Shown here: positions 41,845-51,056 of the stretch, piece by piece
How the letters are laid out: every line of letters starts with the position of its first letter
Position numbering within the stretch: the stretch's first letter is position 1
DNA from: Nitrospina sp052156635
GTDB taxonomy: Bacteria; Nitrospinota; Nitrospinia; Nitrospinales; Nitrospinaceae
Assembly (NCBI RefSeq): GCF_052156635.1
Contig: NZ_JBQKUO010000001.1
Location: forward strand, 558,001 to 622,000
DNA length: 64,000 bases
Direction of reading: 5' to 3'
Position numbers and translations under genes: made by a program
Notes under the pieces: model-generated
The model's database searches: none
What the model was told of the DNA's origin: nothing
What the model saw: the letters and a program-made list of their open reading frames with translations, nothing else

Positions 41845-43203
41845 TCAATCGTATCGCCGGATGGTTCCGTTTTTGAGTCCTTCCTCAAACTGCCTGGTTT
41901 CGCGCCTGATCAGGTTGCTGAGAGCGAGAAGGGCGATCAGGTTGGGCACGGCCATGAGTGCGTTCATCGCATCGGCGAAGTTCCAGACAAGGTCCAGCTT
42001 CACCACCGCCCCCACGAACACCACCGCGCACCAAACCGCGCGGTAGTACCATACCCACTTCACCCCGGCCAGGTACTCAAAGCATTTTTCCCCGTAATAG
42101 CTCCATCCCAGGATCGTCGAGAAAGCGAAAGTGACGACACCCAGGGTCACAATCCACTGTCCCCATTGGCCGGGAAGCCCCGCAGAAAATGCCTGCATTG
42201 TGAGCGCCACACCGGTCTCGCCGGAAGTCCAAACCTGGGTGGTCGCCAGAACCAGACCGGTGAGCGAGCAGACGACAATGGTGTCGAGGAACGTTCCCGT
42301 CATCGACACCAGGGCCTGCTTGGCGGGTTGGTTGGTCCTTGCCGCGGCGGCTGCGATCGGGCCGCTTCCCAACCCGGATTCGTTGGAGAACAATCCGCGC
42401 GCCACGCCGAAGCGGATCGCCTGCGCCAGAGTCGCACCGGCGAATCCGCCGGAGGCGGCGGTGCCGGACAACGCGTCTTCAAACAGCATGGCCAGCCCGG
42501 ACGGTACCTGTTCCCAGTTGCCAAGCAGAATGAGCACCGATCCGCCGAAATACAACACCACCATGACCGGAACGAAAAACGACACCACCTCGGCGATCCA
42601 TTTGACTCCGCCGAAGATGACCAGTCCCGTGAGAACCATCAACACCCCACCGACCACCGTCCTGGACACCCCCGCCACGCCGACGATGGCCTCCGCCGTG
42701 GTGTTGGCCTGCACCATGTTGCCGATTCCGAACGCGGCGATGGCTCCCGCGAACGCGAACACCACACCCAGCCACCGCCAGCCCAGTCCTTCTTCCAGGT
42801 AGTACATGGGGCCGCCTGAGATTTCCCCGCGCGCGTTGGTGGTGCGGAACCGCACGGCAAGGAATCCTTCCGAATACTTGGTGGCCATCCCGAACAACGC
42901 CGTGATCCACATCCACACCACCGCCCCGGGTCCGCCCAGAGCGACCGCTGTCGCCACACCGGCGATGTTGCCGACGCCGATGGTGGCAGAAAGCGCGATC
43001 ATGAGTGCCCCGAAATGCGAGATGTCGCCCTCCCCCTCCCGCTCGCGTGAAAACGTGAGGCGCAACGCGTACCCCAGCATGCGGAACTGGATTCCGCGCA
43101 GGCAGATGGTGAGCCAGATTCCGGTGCCCACAAGCAGAATCAATAGCCACGGTCCCCAAAGGAATCCGCTCAGGCCGGCAAAGAATTCATTGATCGCGGT
43201 CAT
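41845..43203 (-). CDS. Sodium:alanine/glycine symporter (AGCS family)
   Basis: A 452-residue membrane protein with about eleven spans. The AGCS family marks are GALMIALSATIGVGNIAGVATAVALGGPGA-type sequence near 66-95, GGPMYYLEEGLGWRWLG near 130-146, and SNESGLGSGPIAAAAART near 275-292. It takes up alanine or glycine with sodium ions. The N-terminus lies in the cytoplasmic membrane without a cleaved signal. Single gene, 122 bases from the next. Confidence 0.95.
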   Translation of the reverse strand: MTAINEFFAGLSGFLWGPWLLILLVGTGIWLTICLRGIQFRMLGYALRLTFSREREGEGDISHFGALMIALSATIGVGNIAGVATAVALGGPGAVVWMWITALFGMATKYSEGFLAVRFRTTNARGEISGGPMYYLEEGLGWRWLGVVFAFAGAIAAFGIGNMVQANTTAEAIVGVAGVSRTVVGGVLMVLTGLVIFGGVKWIAEVVSFFVPVMVVLYFGGSVLILLGNWEQVPSGLAMLFEDALSGTAASGGFAGATLAQAIRFGVARGLFSNESGLGSGPIAAAAARTNQPAKQALVSMTGTFLDTIVVCSLTGLVLATTQVWTSGETGVALTMQAFSAGLPGQWGQWIVTLGVVTFAFSTILGWSYYGEKCFEYLAGVKWVWYYRAVWCAVVFVGAVVKLDLVWNFADAMNALMAVPNLIALLALSNLIRRETRQFEEGLKNGTIRRYD

Positions 43204-43325
43204 GCTGCCAGTCTAACGGGAGTGGATGGTAGATGGTTTAAAAGGAAGGAACGCATGAAATGAAAAGGGGGGAGGCTTGCTGCCGGTAACAGGACCCCGC
43301 ATCATGGTGGATGGAATGAAAAGAG

Positions 43326-44033
43326 TTACTTCTTTGCCGCTTCGGCTTTTGCCTTTGCTTCCGCTTTGTCCTGGTTTGATTTTTGAATCGCCTGATCGAT
43401 TTTCTGAATCAGGTTCTGCGCCTGTTGGGATTCGGATTCGAAACGCGCATAAATATCATAAATCTTCCGCTTGGGGGTGCCGGTGTTCACCACCGTGTTT
43501 TCATCCTGGGAAATACTGCTTTGCAGAAATCCCCGGGCCTGCACCAGCAGCGGATTTTTTGCGTTGCCAAGCTTGTCCACCAGACCTTTTTTCACGGACA
43601 GATTGCCCTGGATGTCACCGTACATTCGACGCCCGTTGGTGAAATTTTTCTGGACATCCTTATACTTACCGCCCAGCGGCACCATTCGGTTCAATACCGA
43701 CTTGACCTCGTTCATCAACCGTTCCTGCTCTTCGGAGAGGCCAACCTGCTCCTGGTCCGTGGACCCGGTTGACTTGGACGGGCCGGAGCCGCCACTTCCT
43801 TTCGATGCCTGATCTTCTCCGCCTTTGGATTGCGGTTTCTTGTCCGGAACGAATTTGGCCCGCGCCTTCCCACGGTACCTGGGCGGCACGCCACTCAGAA
43901 AATCCGAGTAATGCACCACACCCTGATCGTCGGTGTATACGTAGATGTAACGGGCTTCAGCGGGTGGAGCGAACGAGACCGCAAAAAAGAGTGCCATAAG
44001 GAGGACAGGCATTCGGGCATGGAAATGTCGCAT
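43326..44033 (-). CDS. Exported DUF4124-domain protein
   Basis: A 235-residue protein with a signal peptide (MPVLLMALFFAVSFAPPAEA) followed by YIYVYTDDQGVVHYSD, the DUF4124 pattern. DUF4124 is a small beta domain of unknown role, common in envelope proteins. The rest is low complexity: a linker rich in K, S and G, then a long coiled-coil-prone helix ending in a lysine/alanine tail. The ATG at 44033 is preferred over an earlier one at 44057. It is divergent from the PRC-barrel-like gene. Confidence 0.78.
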   Translation of the reverse strand: MRHFHARMPVLLMALFFAVSFAPPAEARYIYVYTDDQGVVHYSDFLSGVPPRYRGKARAKFVPDKKPQSKGGEDQASKGSGGSGPSKSTGSTDQEQVGLSEEQERLMNEVKSVLNRMVPLGGKYKDVQKNFTNGRRMYGDIQGNLSVKKGLVDKLGNAKNPLLVQARGFLQSSISQDENTVVNTGTPKRKIYDIYARFESESQQAQNLIQKIDQAIQKSNQDKAEAKAKAEAAKK

Positions 44034-44095
44034 GATCGGCTCCGGTTGGGAGTTCATACAGGCTGCGACCAGATGCCACGGGGCAATACGGTCAT

Positions 44096-44136
44096 CACAG
44101 AATTATACAACAACCTATTGATAAATTTGATATAAT
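44096..44136. promoter_or_regulatory. AT-rich divergent promoter region with perfect TATAAT
   Basis: The 142-base gap between the divergent DUF4124 and PRC-barrel-like genes holds a TATAAT box at 44131-44136 in + orientation. The -35 region is poor (CAACAA), so an activator may help. TTGATA occurs only 7 bases upstream of TATAAT and is not a workable -35. Confidence 0.35.
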
Positions 44137-44175
44137 TTGCGGCAAATCAAACAGCCACCCCAATCCGGGCACAAC

Positions 44176-44583
44176 ATGACTCTGAGTCCCCTGCGTTACC
44201 ACGACGACAACATTTACGACCTCCGCAGCGAAGAGCGCCTGGTCGGGTCTTACGTGTACGACAAGGACATGCGCGAAATGGCGCGTATCCGCGGTGTGCT
44301 GGCGGAACCGGACACACACCGCGTACGCTACATTGTATTCATCGAAGGCGGGTTCCTGTCCACACGCGGTAAAACCGTTTTGTTTCCCATCGACCACCTG
44401 GCAACGATCGATTCCGCCAAAGTACAGGCCCAGTATACGCGCGAGGCCATTCAGCAGGCACCCAACCCGGAAGACATCGAGGCCCTGACGCGGGAAGAGG
44501 AACAGGTGATTTTGAGCTATTTCGATCTGGAGCCCTACTGGGACGAAACGGCGGCACCGGAAGAGACCGGCTTAGAGAGTTGA
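44176..44583 (+). CDS. PRC-barrel-like domain protein
   Basis: A 135-residue acidic protein. Residues about 10-80 (SEERLVGSYVYDKDMREMARIRGVLAE-type, then VRYIVFIEGGFLSTRGKTVLFP) resemble a PRC-barrel beta domain, as used in photosynthetic reaction centre H and RimM-like proteins. The C-terminal half is helical and acidic. No catalytic motif. The ATG at 44176 is preferred to a TTG at 44137. Function unknown. It is convergent with the waaF-like gene, 13 bases apart. Confidence 0.65.
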   Translation: MTLSPLRYHDDNIYDLRSEERLVGSYVYDKDMREMARIRGVLAEPDTHRVRYIVFIEGGFLSTRGKTVLFPIDHLATIDSAKVQAQYTREAIQQAPNPEDIEALTREEEQVILSYFDLEPYWDETAAPEETGLES

Positions 44584-44596
44584 CCCTGCAAACCCC

Positions 44597-45667
44597 TCAA
44601 ACGCGCTGCAGGAGGCGCTTCACCGCCTGCATCACTTCCTCCACCTGAATATCTTCAATGCAGTACGGCTTATTGTTGGGTGAGGGTTCGCATTCCTCAA
44701 AGAATCGGTGGCGGCAGGGGGAACATGGAAAGTTTTTGGTGACGATCTCTTTTTTCTCCGGGGCGATGACGGGGTCGGTGGTGAGCACGTTACCGGGACC
44801 GAATATCGCGACCACCGGCGTGCCCACCATGGCGGCGAGGTTCATGATGCCGCTGTCATTGGCTACCAGAAACCGACAATTTTTGATCACACCCAGAACC
44901 TCGTGCAGAGGCAGGCCGGTTAATGCCACGCATTTTTCAGGCGGGCAAAGGGCGCGGACTTCATCGATCAGCCCCGACTCCGCCTGACTTCCCAGAAACA
45001 CGAATTGCGCGTCCTGTTCCTGCGCCAGCCTGCGGCACAGCTCGCCGAAACGTTCCGCGTGCCAGCGTTTTTCCGGCTTCGAGGCACCCGGTTGCACCGC
45101 CACCAGGCAGGGAGTATCGCCGATTCCCTTTTCTGCCAGCATCGTCTTCTGACGCAGCACATCGTCATCGGTCAGTACCGATTCGAACGAGCGCTCCAAT
45201 GCCGGTGCCCCCAAAGTTTCCGCCAGGCGGTAATAATATTCGACCGCATGCATACTTCGGGAATCAATGGTTTGAACCGGGTGTGTCAACAGGCACCCCC
45301 GCCATTCCGTGCCGTAACCAAGGCGCCGGCGCGAACCGGATAGCCGCGACAACAAGGCGGTGCGTATGGCATTGGGAAACAGGATGGAGAGGTCGAACCG
45401 GTACTTACGCAGGGCCCGCCCGAACTGCAAGGACGCCAATGCACCCTCGCTGGCTCCGTAGGGAATGGGAAGGACGCTGTCGAATGCGGGATGGTGAATT
45501 AAAAAATCGTCGGCGGGACGGCGCGCGAGCGCTGTGAAGCGGGCCTCGGGAAACACTTTGCGGATTCCCTGCACTGCCGGGAGAGCAAACACCACGTCAC
45601 CCAGCCAGTTTGGCATCCACAACGCAATGTGATGGATATTTTCTTTTTTCCAATCGGTGGATCGCAT
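44597..45667 (-). CDS. waaF: Lipopolysaccharide heptosyltransferase II-like (GT9)
   Basis: A 356-residue GT9 enzyme of the GT-B fold. Marks are HIALWMPNWLGDVVFALPAVQGI near 13-35, VAVQPGASKPEKRWHAERF near 190-208 (donor-binding block), LVANDSGIMNLAAMVGTPVVAIFG near 270-293 and NFPCSPCRHRFFEECEP near 315-331. WaaF adds the second heptose to the LPS inner core. It lies at the end of the minus-strand run after murA, with a 53-base gap, and indicates an outer membrane with LPS. WaaF versus a related GT9 cannot be fixed. Confidence 0.87.
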   Translation of the reverse strand: MRSTDWKKENIHHIALWMPNWLGDVVFALPAVQGIRKVFPEARFTALARRPADDFLIHHPAFDSVLPIPYGASEGALASLQFGRALRKYRFDLSILFPNAIRTALLSRLSGSRRRLGYGTEWRGCLLTHPVQTIDSRSMHAVEYYYRLAETLGAPALERSFESVLTDDDVLRQKTMLAEKGIGDTPCLVAVQPGASKPEKRWHAERFGELCRRLAQEQDAQFVFLGSQAESGLIDEVRALCPPEKCVALTGLPLHEVLGVIKNCRFLVANDSGIMNLAAMVGTPVVAIFGPGNVLTTDPVIAPEKKEIVTKNFPCSPCRHRFFEECEPSPNNKPYCIEDIQVEEVMQAVKRLLQRV

Positions 45668-45720
45668 GGTTTTATCATTTCAGGACTTCGGTAGCATTAC
45701 CCGAAACCCACCATCACCCA

Positions 45721-46977
45721 TCAGGCGCGCACCCGTCGAATGGCGGCACCCAACCGGGACATTTTATCTTCCATGGTCTCATAGCCGCGGTCGATGTGAT
45801 AGACACGGGAGATCACCGTCTCCCCTTCCGCAGCCAGCCCGGCCAGCACAAGCGAGGCGCTGGCCCGCAAATCGGTAGCCATTACCGGCGCACCGCTCAA
45901 CTTTTTCACTCCGGTGACGATGGCGGTATGCCCGTCGAGAAGGATATTGGCGCCCATCCGTTTCAATTCCGCCGCATGCAGGAACCGGTTTTCAAATACG
46001 GTTTCAGTAATGACACTCTGTCCTTCAGCAAGGGTCATCAATGCCATGAACTGCGCCTGGATATCGGTGGCGAATCCGGGATACGGCTGCGTGATGATGT
46101 TCGCCGGGTTCAGGGACCCCGAACGGCGCACCCGTACCGAGTGATCCCCTTCCGTCAATTCCACCCCGGCCTCTTTCATTTTGTGCAGAACCGGTTCCAG
46201 GTGTTGCGGCAGGCAATGCGTCACCTCCACATCCCCCCCGGTGATGGCGCCTGCGACCATGTAGGTCGCCGCTTCAATACGGTCCGGGAAGATGGAGCAA
46301 TGAATCGGTTTCAACGACGGGACCCCCTGGATGACCAGCGTATCGGTGCCACCGCCCTCGATCTTCGCACCGCACCGGTTCAGCACATCCGCGAGGAAAG
46401 TCACCTCCGGTTCGCGTGCCACATTTTCCAGTATGGATTCTCCATCCGCCAGTGCCGCCGCCATCATCACGTTCATGGTTCCGGTGACGGTGGTCGAGTC
46501 GAAACAGAAACGCGTGCCTTTCAGTTTGTCGGCGTGGCCCTTGATATATCCGCCTTCGATACTGAGTTTCGCACCCAGGGCACGCAGGCCTTTGATATGC
46601 AGGTCGATGGGACGCGCGCCGATGGCACAGCCGCCGGGAAGCGACACCTCCGCCTTGCCGAGACGCGCGAGAAGAGGACCCAGTACCAGGCACGATGCAC
46701 GCATGGTTTTCACCAGATCGTACGGCGCTTTGTGATTATGGATGTTTGCGGAGTCGAGCACTATCCGGTCGCCTTCGAACGACTCCGTCTTGCACCCCAG
46801 GTCTTCAAGCAAGCGAACCAGCGTGAGCACATCGCGCACGCGTGGGATGTTGGTGATTTCGTTTTTGCCGCCGGTGAGGAGCGTGGCGGCGAGAGCCGGG
46901 AGCACGGCATTTTTGGCACCGCTGATGCGCACCGTCCCCTTGAGAGGCCGTCCGCCTTCGATGCAGATCTTATCCAC
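45721..46977 (-). CDS. murA: UDP-N-acetylglucosamine 1-carboxyvinyltransferase (MurA)
   Basis: MurA transfers enolpyruvate from PEP to UDP-GlcNAc, the first step of peptidoglycan synthesis. The 418-residue protein has the family length. Visible are RISGAKNAVLPALAATLL near 17-34 and the catalytic loop Cys in SLPGGCAIGARPIDLHI near 110-126. The GTG at 46977 is chosen because AAGGAG lies about 8 bases upstream and the family begins VDKICIEGG-like; longer ATG starts add unlike residues. It overlaps the 3' end of prmC by 8 bases. Confidence 0.96.
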   Translation of the reverse strand: MDKICIEGGRPLKGTVRISGAKNAVLPALAATLLTGGKNEITNIPRVRDVLTLVRLLEDLGCKTESFEGDRIVLDSANIHNHKAPYDLVKTMRASCLVLGPLLARLGKAEVSLPGGCAIGARPIDLHIKGLRALGAKLSIEGGYIKGHADKLKGTRFCFDSTTVTGTMNVMMAAALADGESILENVAREPEVTFLADVLNRCGAKIEGGGTDTLVIQGVPSLKPIHCSIFPDRIEAATYMVAGAITGGDVEVTHCLPQHLEPVLHKMKEAGVELTEGDHSVRVRRSGSLNPANIITQPYPGFATDIQAQFMALMTLAEGQSVITETVFENRFLHAAELKRMGANILLDGHTAIVTGVKKLSGAPVMATDLRASASLVLAGLAAEGETVISRVYHIDRGYETMEDKMSRLGAAIRRVRA

Positions 46978-47866
46978 GGACCGCTCTCCTTTTCGCCGAC
47001 AGCACCCGTTCCGCGCCCGTGTAATCGCTTGCCCGCTCAATAGCCTCGAAACCGTTGTTTTCCGCCACGAGTTGATTGACCCCCGGTCCCTGGTCGTTTC
47101 CGAACTCCAGCAAAAGCGATCCGCCGGGACGAAGCAACATGGCCGCCAACGGAATTATTTTCCGGTAAGCGTCCATGCCGTCCGGTCCCGCCAGCAAGGC
47201 CTGTTTCGGCTCGTACTCGCGGATTTCCGGCGCCAGGGTCTCATAAGTTTCGTAATCGATATAAGGGGGATTGCTGAGGATGTAGTCGAACGGCGCGCCT
47301 TCCCAGAACTCGCGGTGGAAATCACCCTGGACGAACTGAATCTGTGGCAGAACATTGTGCGCCGACGCGTTGTGCCGCGCCACGTCCAGCGCCCGGTCGG
47401 ACAATTCCATCGCCGTCACGGTGGCGGTGGGACACTCGCGTGCGGCAACGATGGCCAGGATGCCCGATCCCGTGCCCACGTCAAGGATGCGGGGGGCCTC
47501 CACGCCGTCGCGTTTGACCAGTGTGAGGAAATGCTCGACCAAACACTCCGTGTCCGGGCGGGGAATGAGCACATCCGGGTTCACGGTGAAATCCAGCGAC
47601 CAGAATTCCTTGCGACCCAGCAGGTAGGCCACCGGCTCGCGTTGTTCGCGGCGCTCCAGCCAGGCGGTGAACGCCGTTCGCTCCACAGGGGTCACTTCCC
47701 GGCCCGCATCCGCCATCAACCCCGTACGCGTGGTGTGCATCGCTTCCGCAAGCAGGACCTCGGCATCGAGGCGGGGCGTATTCACGCCCGCCTCATGCAG
47801 GCGGTTTTCCGCCTCTTGCAGAATTTCGCCGACGGTTATGAGAGTGTCGGATTTCAATGTGGACAT
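46970..47866 (-). CDS. prmC: Peptide chain release factor N5-glutamine methyltransferase
   Basis: PrmC methylates the GGQ glutamine of release factors 1 and 2 with SAM. The 298-residue protein has an N-terminal helical part and the SAM core: ILDVGTGSGILAIVAA near 125-140 and LSNPPYID (NPPY motif, near 197-204). It lies 15 bases downstream of prfA, its substrate gene, a well-known arrangement, and overlaps murA by 8 bases. Confidence 0.95.
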   Translation of the reverse strand: MSTLKSDTLITVGEILQEAENRLHEAGVNTPRLDAEVLLAEAMHTTRTGLMADAGREVTPVERTAFTAWLERREQREPVAYLLGRKEFWSLDFTVNPDVLIPRPDTECLVEHFLTLVKRDGVEAPRILDVGTGSGILAIVAARECPTATVTAMELSDRALDVARHNASAHNVLPQIQFVQGDFHREFWEGAPFDYILSNPPYIDYETYETLAPEIREYEPKQALLAGPDGMDAYRKIIPLAAMLLRPGGSLLLEFGNDQGPGVNQLVAENNGFEAIERASDYTGAERVLSAKRRAVRG

Positions 47867-47881
47867 CGGGAATCTTACGGT

Positions 47882-48955
47882 TCAGGAAGCGCCGCTTTTC
47901 TGCAAGGCTTCGGTTTGATAATGGTAAACCAGTTTATCGATCAACTCGTCGAGGTGCCCCTCCATGATCTGCGTCAGCTTGTGCAGGGTCAGGCCGATGC
48001 GATGATCGGTGACCCGTTCCTGCGGGAAGTTGTAGGTCCGGATACGTTCACTACGGTCGCCGGTTCCCACCTGCGACTTGCGATCCTGCGCCATCGCTTC
48101 CTGCTGGCGGCGCTGTTCTTCCTCGTACAACCGTGCGCGCAGGACCTTGAGGGCGCGCTCCTTGTTTTTGTGCTGGGACTTTTCATCCTGGCAGGTGACG
48201 ACGATCCCACTGGGCACGTGGGTGATGCGCACGGCGGAATCGGTGGTGTTCACGCTCTGTCCGCCGGGGCCGGATGAGCGGTACACGTCGATCTTGAGAT
48301 CGCCCGGGTTGAGCTGCACGTCCACCTCCTCCGCTTCCGGCAGGATGGCGACGGTGACCGCCGAAGTGTGGATGCGTCCCTGTGTTTCTGTGGCCGGAAC
48401 GCGTTGCACGCGGTGCGTTCCCGCCTCGTACTTGAGGCGGCTGTACGCGCCTTTGCCCTGGATGTTGCACACAATTTCCTTGTAGCCGCCCACGCCGGTG
48501 ATGTTGCTGGTGAGCACCTCGATTTTCCATTTTCTGTCTTCAGCGTAACGGGAATACATGCGGAAGAGGTCCGCAGCGAACAGTCCCGCCTCATCACCAC
48601 CGGTCCCGGCTCGGATTTCCATGATGACGCTTTTGTCGTCGCGCGGGTCCTTGGGCAACAGCATCATTTTCAACTGCGCTTCGTGTTCTTCCTTCCGGAG
48701 AGTGAGGGACTCGACTTCCTCACGCGCCATCTCGATCAGTTCGCGGTCGCTTTCCTCATCCAGCACCCTGCGGTTTTCCTGCAACTGGCGGTCCGCTCGT
48801 TTCCATTCCCGGTACTCGGAAACGATGTCGCTCAATTCCGAGTGTTCGCGCGCGCACTTCTGGTATTCGGCAGGGTTGCCGTACACCTTGGGATCGCTCA
48901 TCAACTCATTGAGCTTTTCGTAACGCTTTTCGATGTCATCGAGTTGTTCAAACAT
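47882..48955 (-). CDS. prfA: Peptide chain release factor 1
   Basis: RF1 ends translation at UAA and UAG. The 357-residue protein shows the PAT anticodon mimic in RVPATETQGRIHTSAVT near 190-206, and GPGGQSVNTTDSAVRITH near 231-248 with GGQ, the hydrolysis motif. The PAT triplet marks RF1 rather than RF2. It is the third gene of the run rho-rpmE-prfA-prmC-murA. A short inverted repeat CGGCC/GGCCG (48962-48975) lies just before it. Confidence 0.97.
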   Translation of the reverse strand: MFEQLDDIEKRYEKLNELMSDPKVYGNPAEYQKCAREHSELSDIVSEYREWKRADRQLQENRRVLDEESDRELIEMAREEVESLTLRKEEHEAQLKMMLLPKDPRDDKSVIMEIRAGTGGDEAGLFAADLFRMYSRYAEDRKWKIEVLTSNITGVGGYKEIVCNIQGKGAYSRLKYEAGTHRVQRVPATETQGRIHTSAVTVAILPEAEEVDVQLNPGDLKIDVYRSSGPGGQSVNTTDSAVRITHVPSGIVVTCQDEKSQHKNKERALKVLRARLYEEEQRRQQEAMAQDRKSQVGTGDRSERIRTYNFPQERVTDHRIGLTLHKLTQIMEGHLDELIDKLVYHYQTEALQKSGAS

Positions 48956-49031
48956 GGGATTCGGCCCTCAGGCCGGGTTCGGGGTGAAAAGGAGGGTTCT
49001 TCGCCGTCGGGCTTTCCGGAGGATGGAAAAG

Positions 49032-49268
49032 CTAGTTGGGGGAGGCCTGCTTGGCGGCTTTCGCTTCCTGGGCTTTCTGGTACTTGCGCGTGAACTTCTC
49101 GATGCGGCCGGCGCTGTCGATCAGCTTCTGCTTGCCGGTGAAAAAGGGATGGCAGGCGGAACAGATTTCCTGATGGACGTCTTTCACCGTGGAACGGGTT
49201 TTCACCTGGTTGCCACAGGCGCACGTGATGGTGGTCTCGAAGTATTCCGGATGGATATCCGCTTTCAT
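49032..49268 (-). CDS. rpmE: Ribosomal protein L31, zinc (C+) form
   Basis: The 78-residue protein shows CACG (residues 16-19) and CSAC (36-39), the CxC and CxxC zinc ligands of the C+ type L31, found at the 50S-30S bridge. The C-terminal tail is rich in lysine and alanine. Between rho and prfA, as in many proteobacteria and relatives. Confidence 0.95.
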   Translation of the reverse strand: MKADIHPEYFETTITCACGNQVKTRSTVKDVHQEICSACHPFFTGKQKLIDSAGRIEKFTRKYQKAQEAKAAKQASPN

Positions 49269-49286
49269 TCTACGTTCTCCGAACGA

Positions 49287-50564
49287 TCAGGAATTCATCG
49301 TCTGGATGAATTCCGCATTGGTTTTGGTTTCTCGCATTTTCTGCAGGAGGAGTTCCATCGTATCATGGATGCCCATCGGCAGTAAAACTTTTCTCAACAG
49401 CCAGATTTTCTGGAGTTCCTGCTCCTCGATGAGCAATTCCTCCTTACGCGTGCCGGAGCGGTTGATGTCGATCGACGGGAAAATGCGTTTTTCGGCGAGT
49501 TTCCGGTCGAGCACGATCTCCAGGTTGCCGGTGCCCTTGAATTCCTCGAAGATGACGTCGTCCATGCGGCTGCCGGTATCGACCAGCGAGGTGGCGATGA
49601 TGGTGAGGCTGCCGCCTTCTTCCAGGTTGCGGGCCGCGCCGAAAAAGCGTTTCGGCCGCTGGAGGGCGTTGGAGTCCACACCGCCGGAGAGCACTTTGCC
49701 GCTGGGCGGCACGATGGCATTGTAGGCACGTGCAAGGCGCGTGATGCTGTCGAGCAGGATCACTACGTCCTTGTTGTGCTCGACCAGCCGCTTGGCTTTT
49801 TCGATGACCATTTCGGCGACCTGCACGTGGCGTTGCGCCGGTTCGTCGAAGGTGGAGCTGATGACCTCGCCGCGAACGGAGCGTTCCATGTCCGTCACCT
49901 CTTCCGGACGCTCGTCGATGAGCAGGACGATCAGTACGTTCTCCGGATGGTTGGTGGCAATGCTGTTGGCAATGGACTGCAACAGCATGGTCTTACCGGT
50001 CCGGGGCGGGGCGACGATGAGGCCGCGCTGGCCCTTGCCGATCGGCGTCATCAAATCCATGATGCGCGCGCTGTAGTCTGTGCAGTTCGGCGTTTCCAGA
50101 CGGATGCGCTCCATCGGGTAGAGCGGCGTCAGGTTGTCGAACAGGATCTTGTCTTTGGTCTTGTCCGGGTTCTCGAAGTTGATCGCCTCGACCTTGAGCA
50201 GGGCGAAGTAACGCTCGTTCTCCTTGGGCGGGCGGATCTGGCCGGAGATGGTGTCGCCCGTGTGCATGTCAAATTTCCGGATCTGCGAAGGCGACACGTA
50301 AATGTCGTCGGGGCCCGGAAGGTAGTTGTACGTCGGCGCTCGCAGGAAACCGAATCCGTCGGGCAGAATTTCCAGCACGCCCTGTCCGAACATCAAACCG
50401 TCTTTTTCGATCTGGGCCTGGAGAATTTTGAAGATGAGGTCCTGCTTGCGCAAACCGCTGTGGCCGGGAATTTTCAGCGACTTGGCCATGTTGGTCAACT
50501 CGGATATGGTCTTGGTTTTGAGTTCCTCGATGTTCATGGATGGTGCTTGTGTTTGTGCTTGCAT
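49287..50564 (-). CDS. rho: Transcription termination factor Rho
   Basis: Rho is a hexameric RNA-dependent ATPase that ends transcription. The 425-residue protein has the N-terminal Rho_N helices, the cold-shock-like RNA-binding block (GFGFLRAPTYNYLPGPDDIYVSPSQ) near 69-93, Walker A VAPPRTGKTM near 188, Walker B VILLDSITRLARAYN near 270 and RRFF-like GAARNLEEGG near 305. The start at 50564 is used; an internal ATG at 50537 is also possible. A promoter with a long leader lies upstream. Confidence 0.97.
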   Translation of the reverse strand: MQAQTQAPSMNIEELKTKTISELTNMAKSLKIPGHSGLRKQDLIFKILQAQIEKDGLMFGQGVLEILPDGFGFLRAPTYNYLPGPDDIYVSPSQIRKFDMHTGDTISGQIRPPKENERYFALLKVEAINFENPDKTKDKILFDNLTPLYPMERIRLETPNCTDYSARIMDLMTPIGKGQRGLIVAPPRTGKTMLLQSIANSIATNHPENVLIVLLIDERPEEVTDMERSVRGEVISSTFDEPAQRHVQVAEMVIEKAKRLVEHNKDVVILLDSITRLARAYNAIVPPSGKVLSGGVDSNALQRPKRFFGAARNLEEGGSLTIIATSLVDTGSRMDDVIFEEFKGTGNLEIVLDRKLAEKRIFPSIDINRSGTRKEELLIEEQELQKIWLLRKVLLPMGIHDTMELLLQKMRETKTNAEFIQTMNS

Positions 50565-51056
50565 GGTATGTGGTTGGATTCAGGTTTGAGTGGATGATTC
50601 GGTTTAAGACCTTGCGATGTTTCCTCGATTGAGGATGTGCTGGAGCCCGTCCTGCTTATGGGGTTTTCGCTTCAATGAACTGGGTTGAGGGTTTCGGGCG
50701 TCGGTTGTTCAGAGGTTTTTTGTAGGAAGCATTGCTTCTTGGGGTCGATTACCAAGTTATACGCTTCCCGCACGCTTGTCAATCATTTTCTTATTACGCT
50801 TTCTGGCCCAAATTCAAATGCTTTCCGCACCCATCGGGCCGGATTCCGAAGGCAGCAACGCGGGTTTCGACTTGCCTAAAACGGGACGGGGCGATGGGAT
50901 TTCAATCCTCCGCAAAAGGGCGTCCCCGGCGGTGGAATTAACTTCGTAATTCGGAACTGGGCTGGTCCGTTGGACCGCGGTTGGCCCGGGACCTCCTCTG
51001 GAAGTCGCTTCCAAAAATCGATATCATGGGGCGATTGTCAACCAAAGAGGGTCCGC
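50565..51056. other. Gene-free region: rho leader and divergent upstream region
   Basis: This 492-base gap separates rho (minus) from a radical SAM gene (plus). It contains a minus-strand promoter (50756-50782), implying a rho 5' leader of about 185 bases, as in species where Rho regulates its own gene. No ORF or clear RNA structure was recognised. AGAGGG precedes the plus-strand start. Confidence 0.5.
50756..50782 (-). promoter_or_regulatory. Candidate rho promoter
   Basis: On the minus strand, TTGACA (50782-50777) is a perfect -35 and TATAAC (50761-50756) a near-perfect -10. The 15-base spacing is shorter than ideal. Confidence 0.55.

Noticed and set aside
45610..47043. Plus-strand frame opposite murA
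   Set aside because: Antisense shadow; MurA motifs lie on the minus strand.
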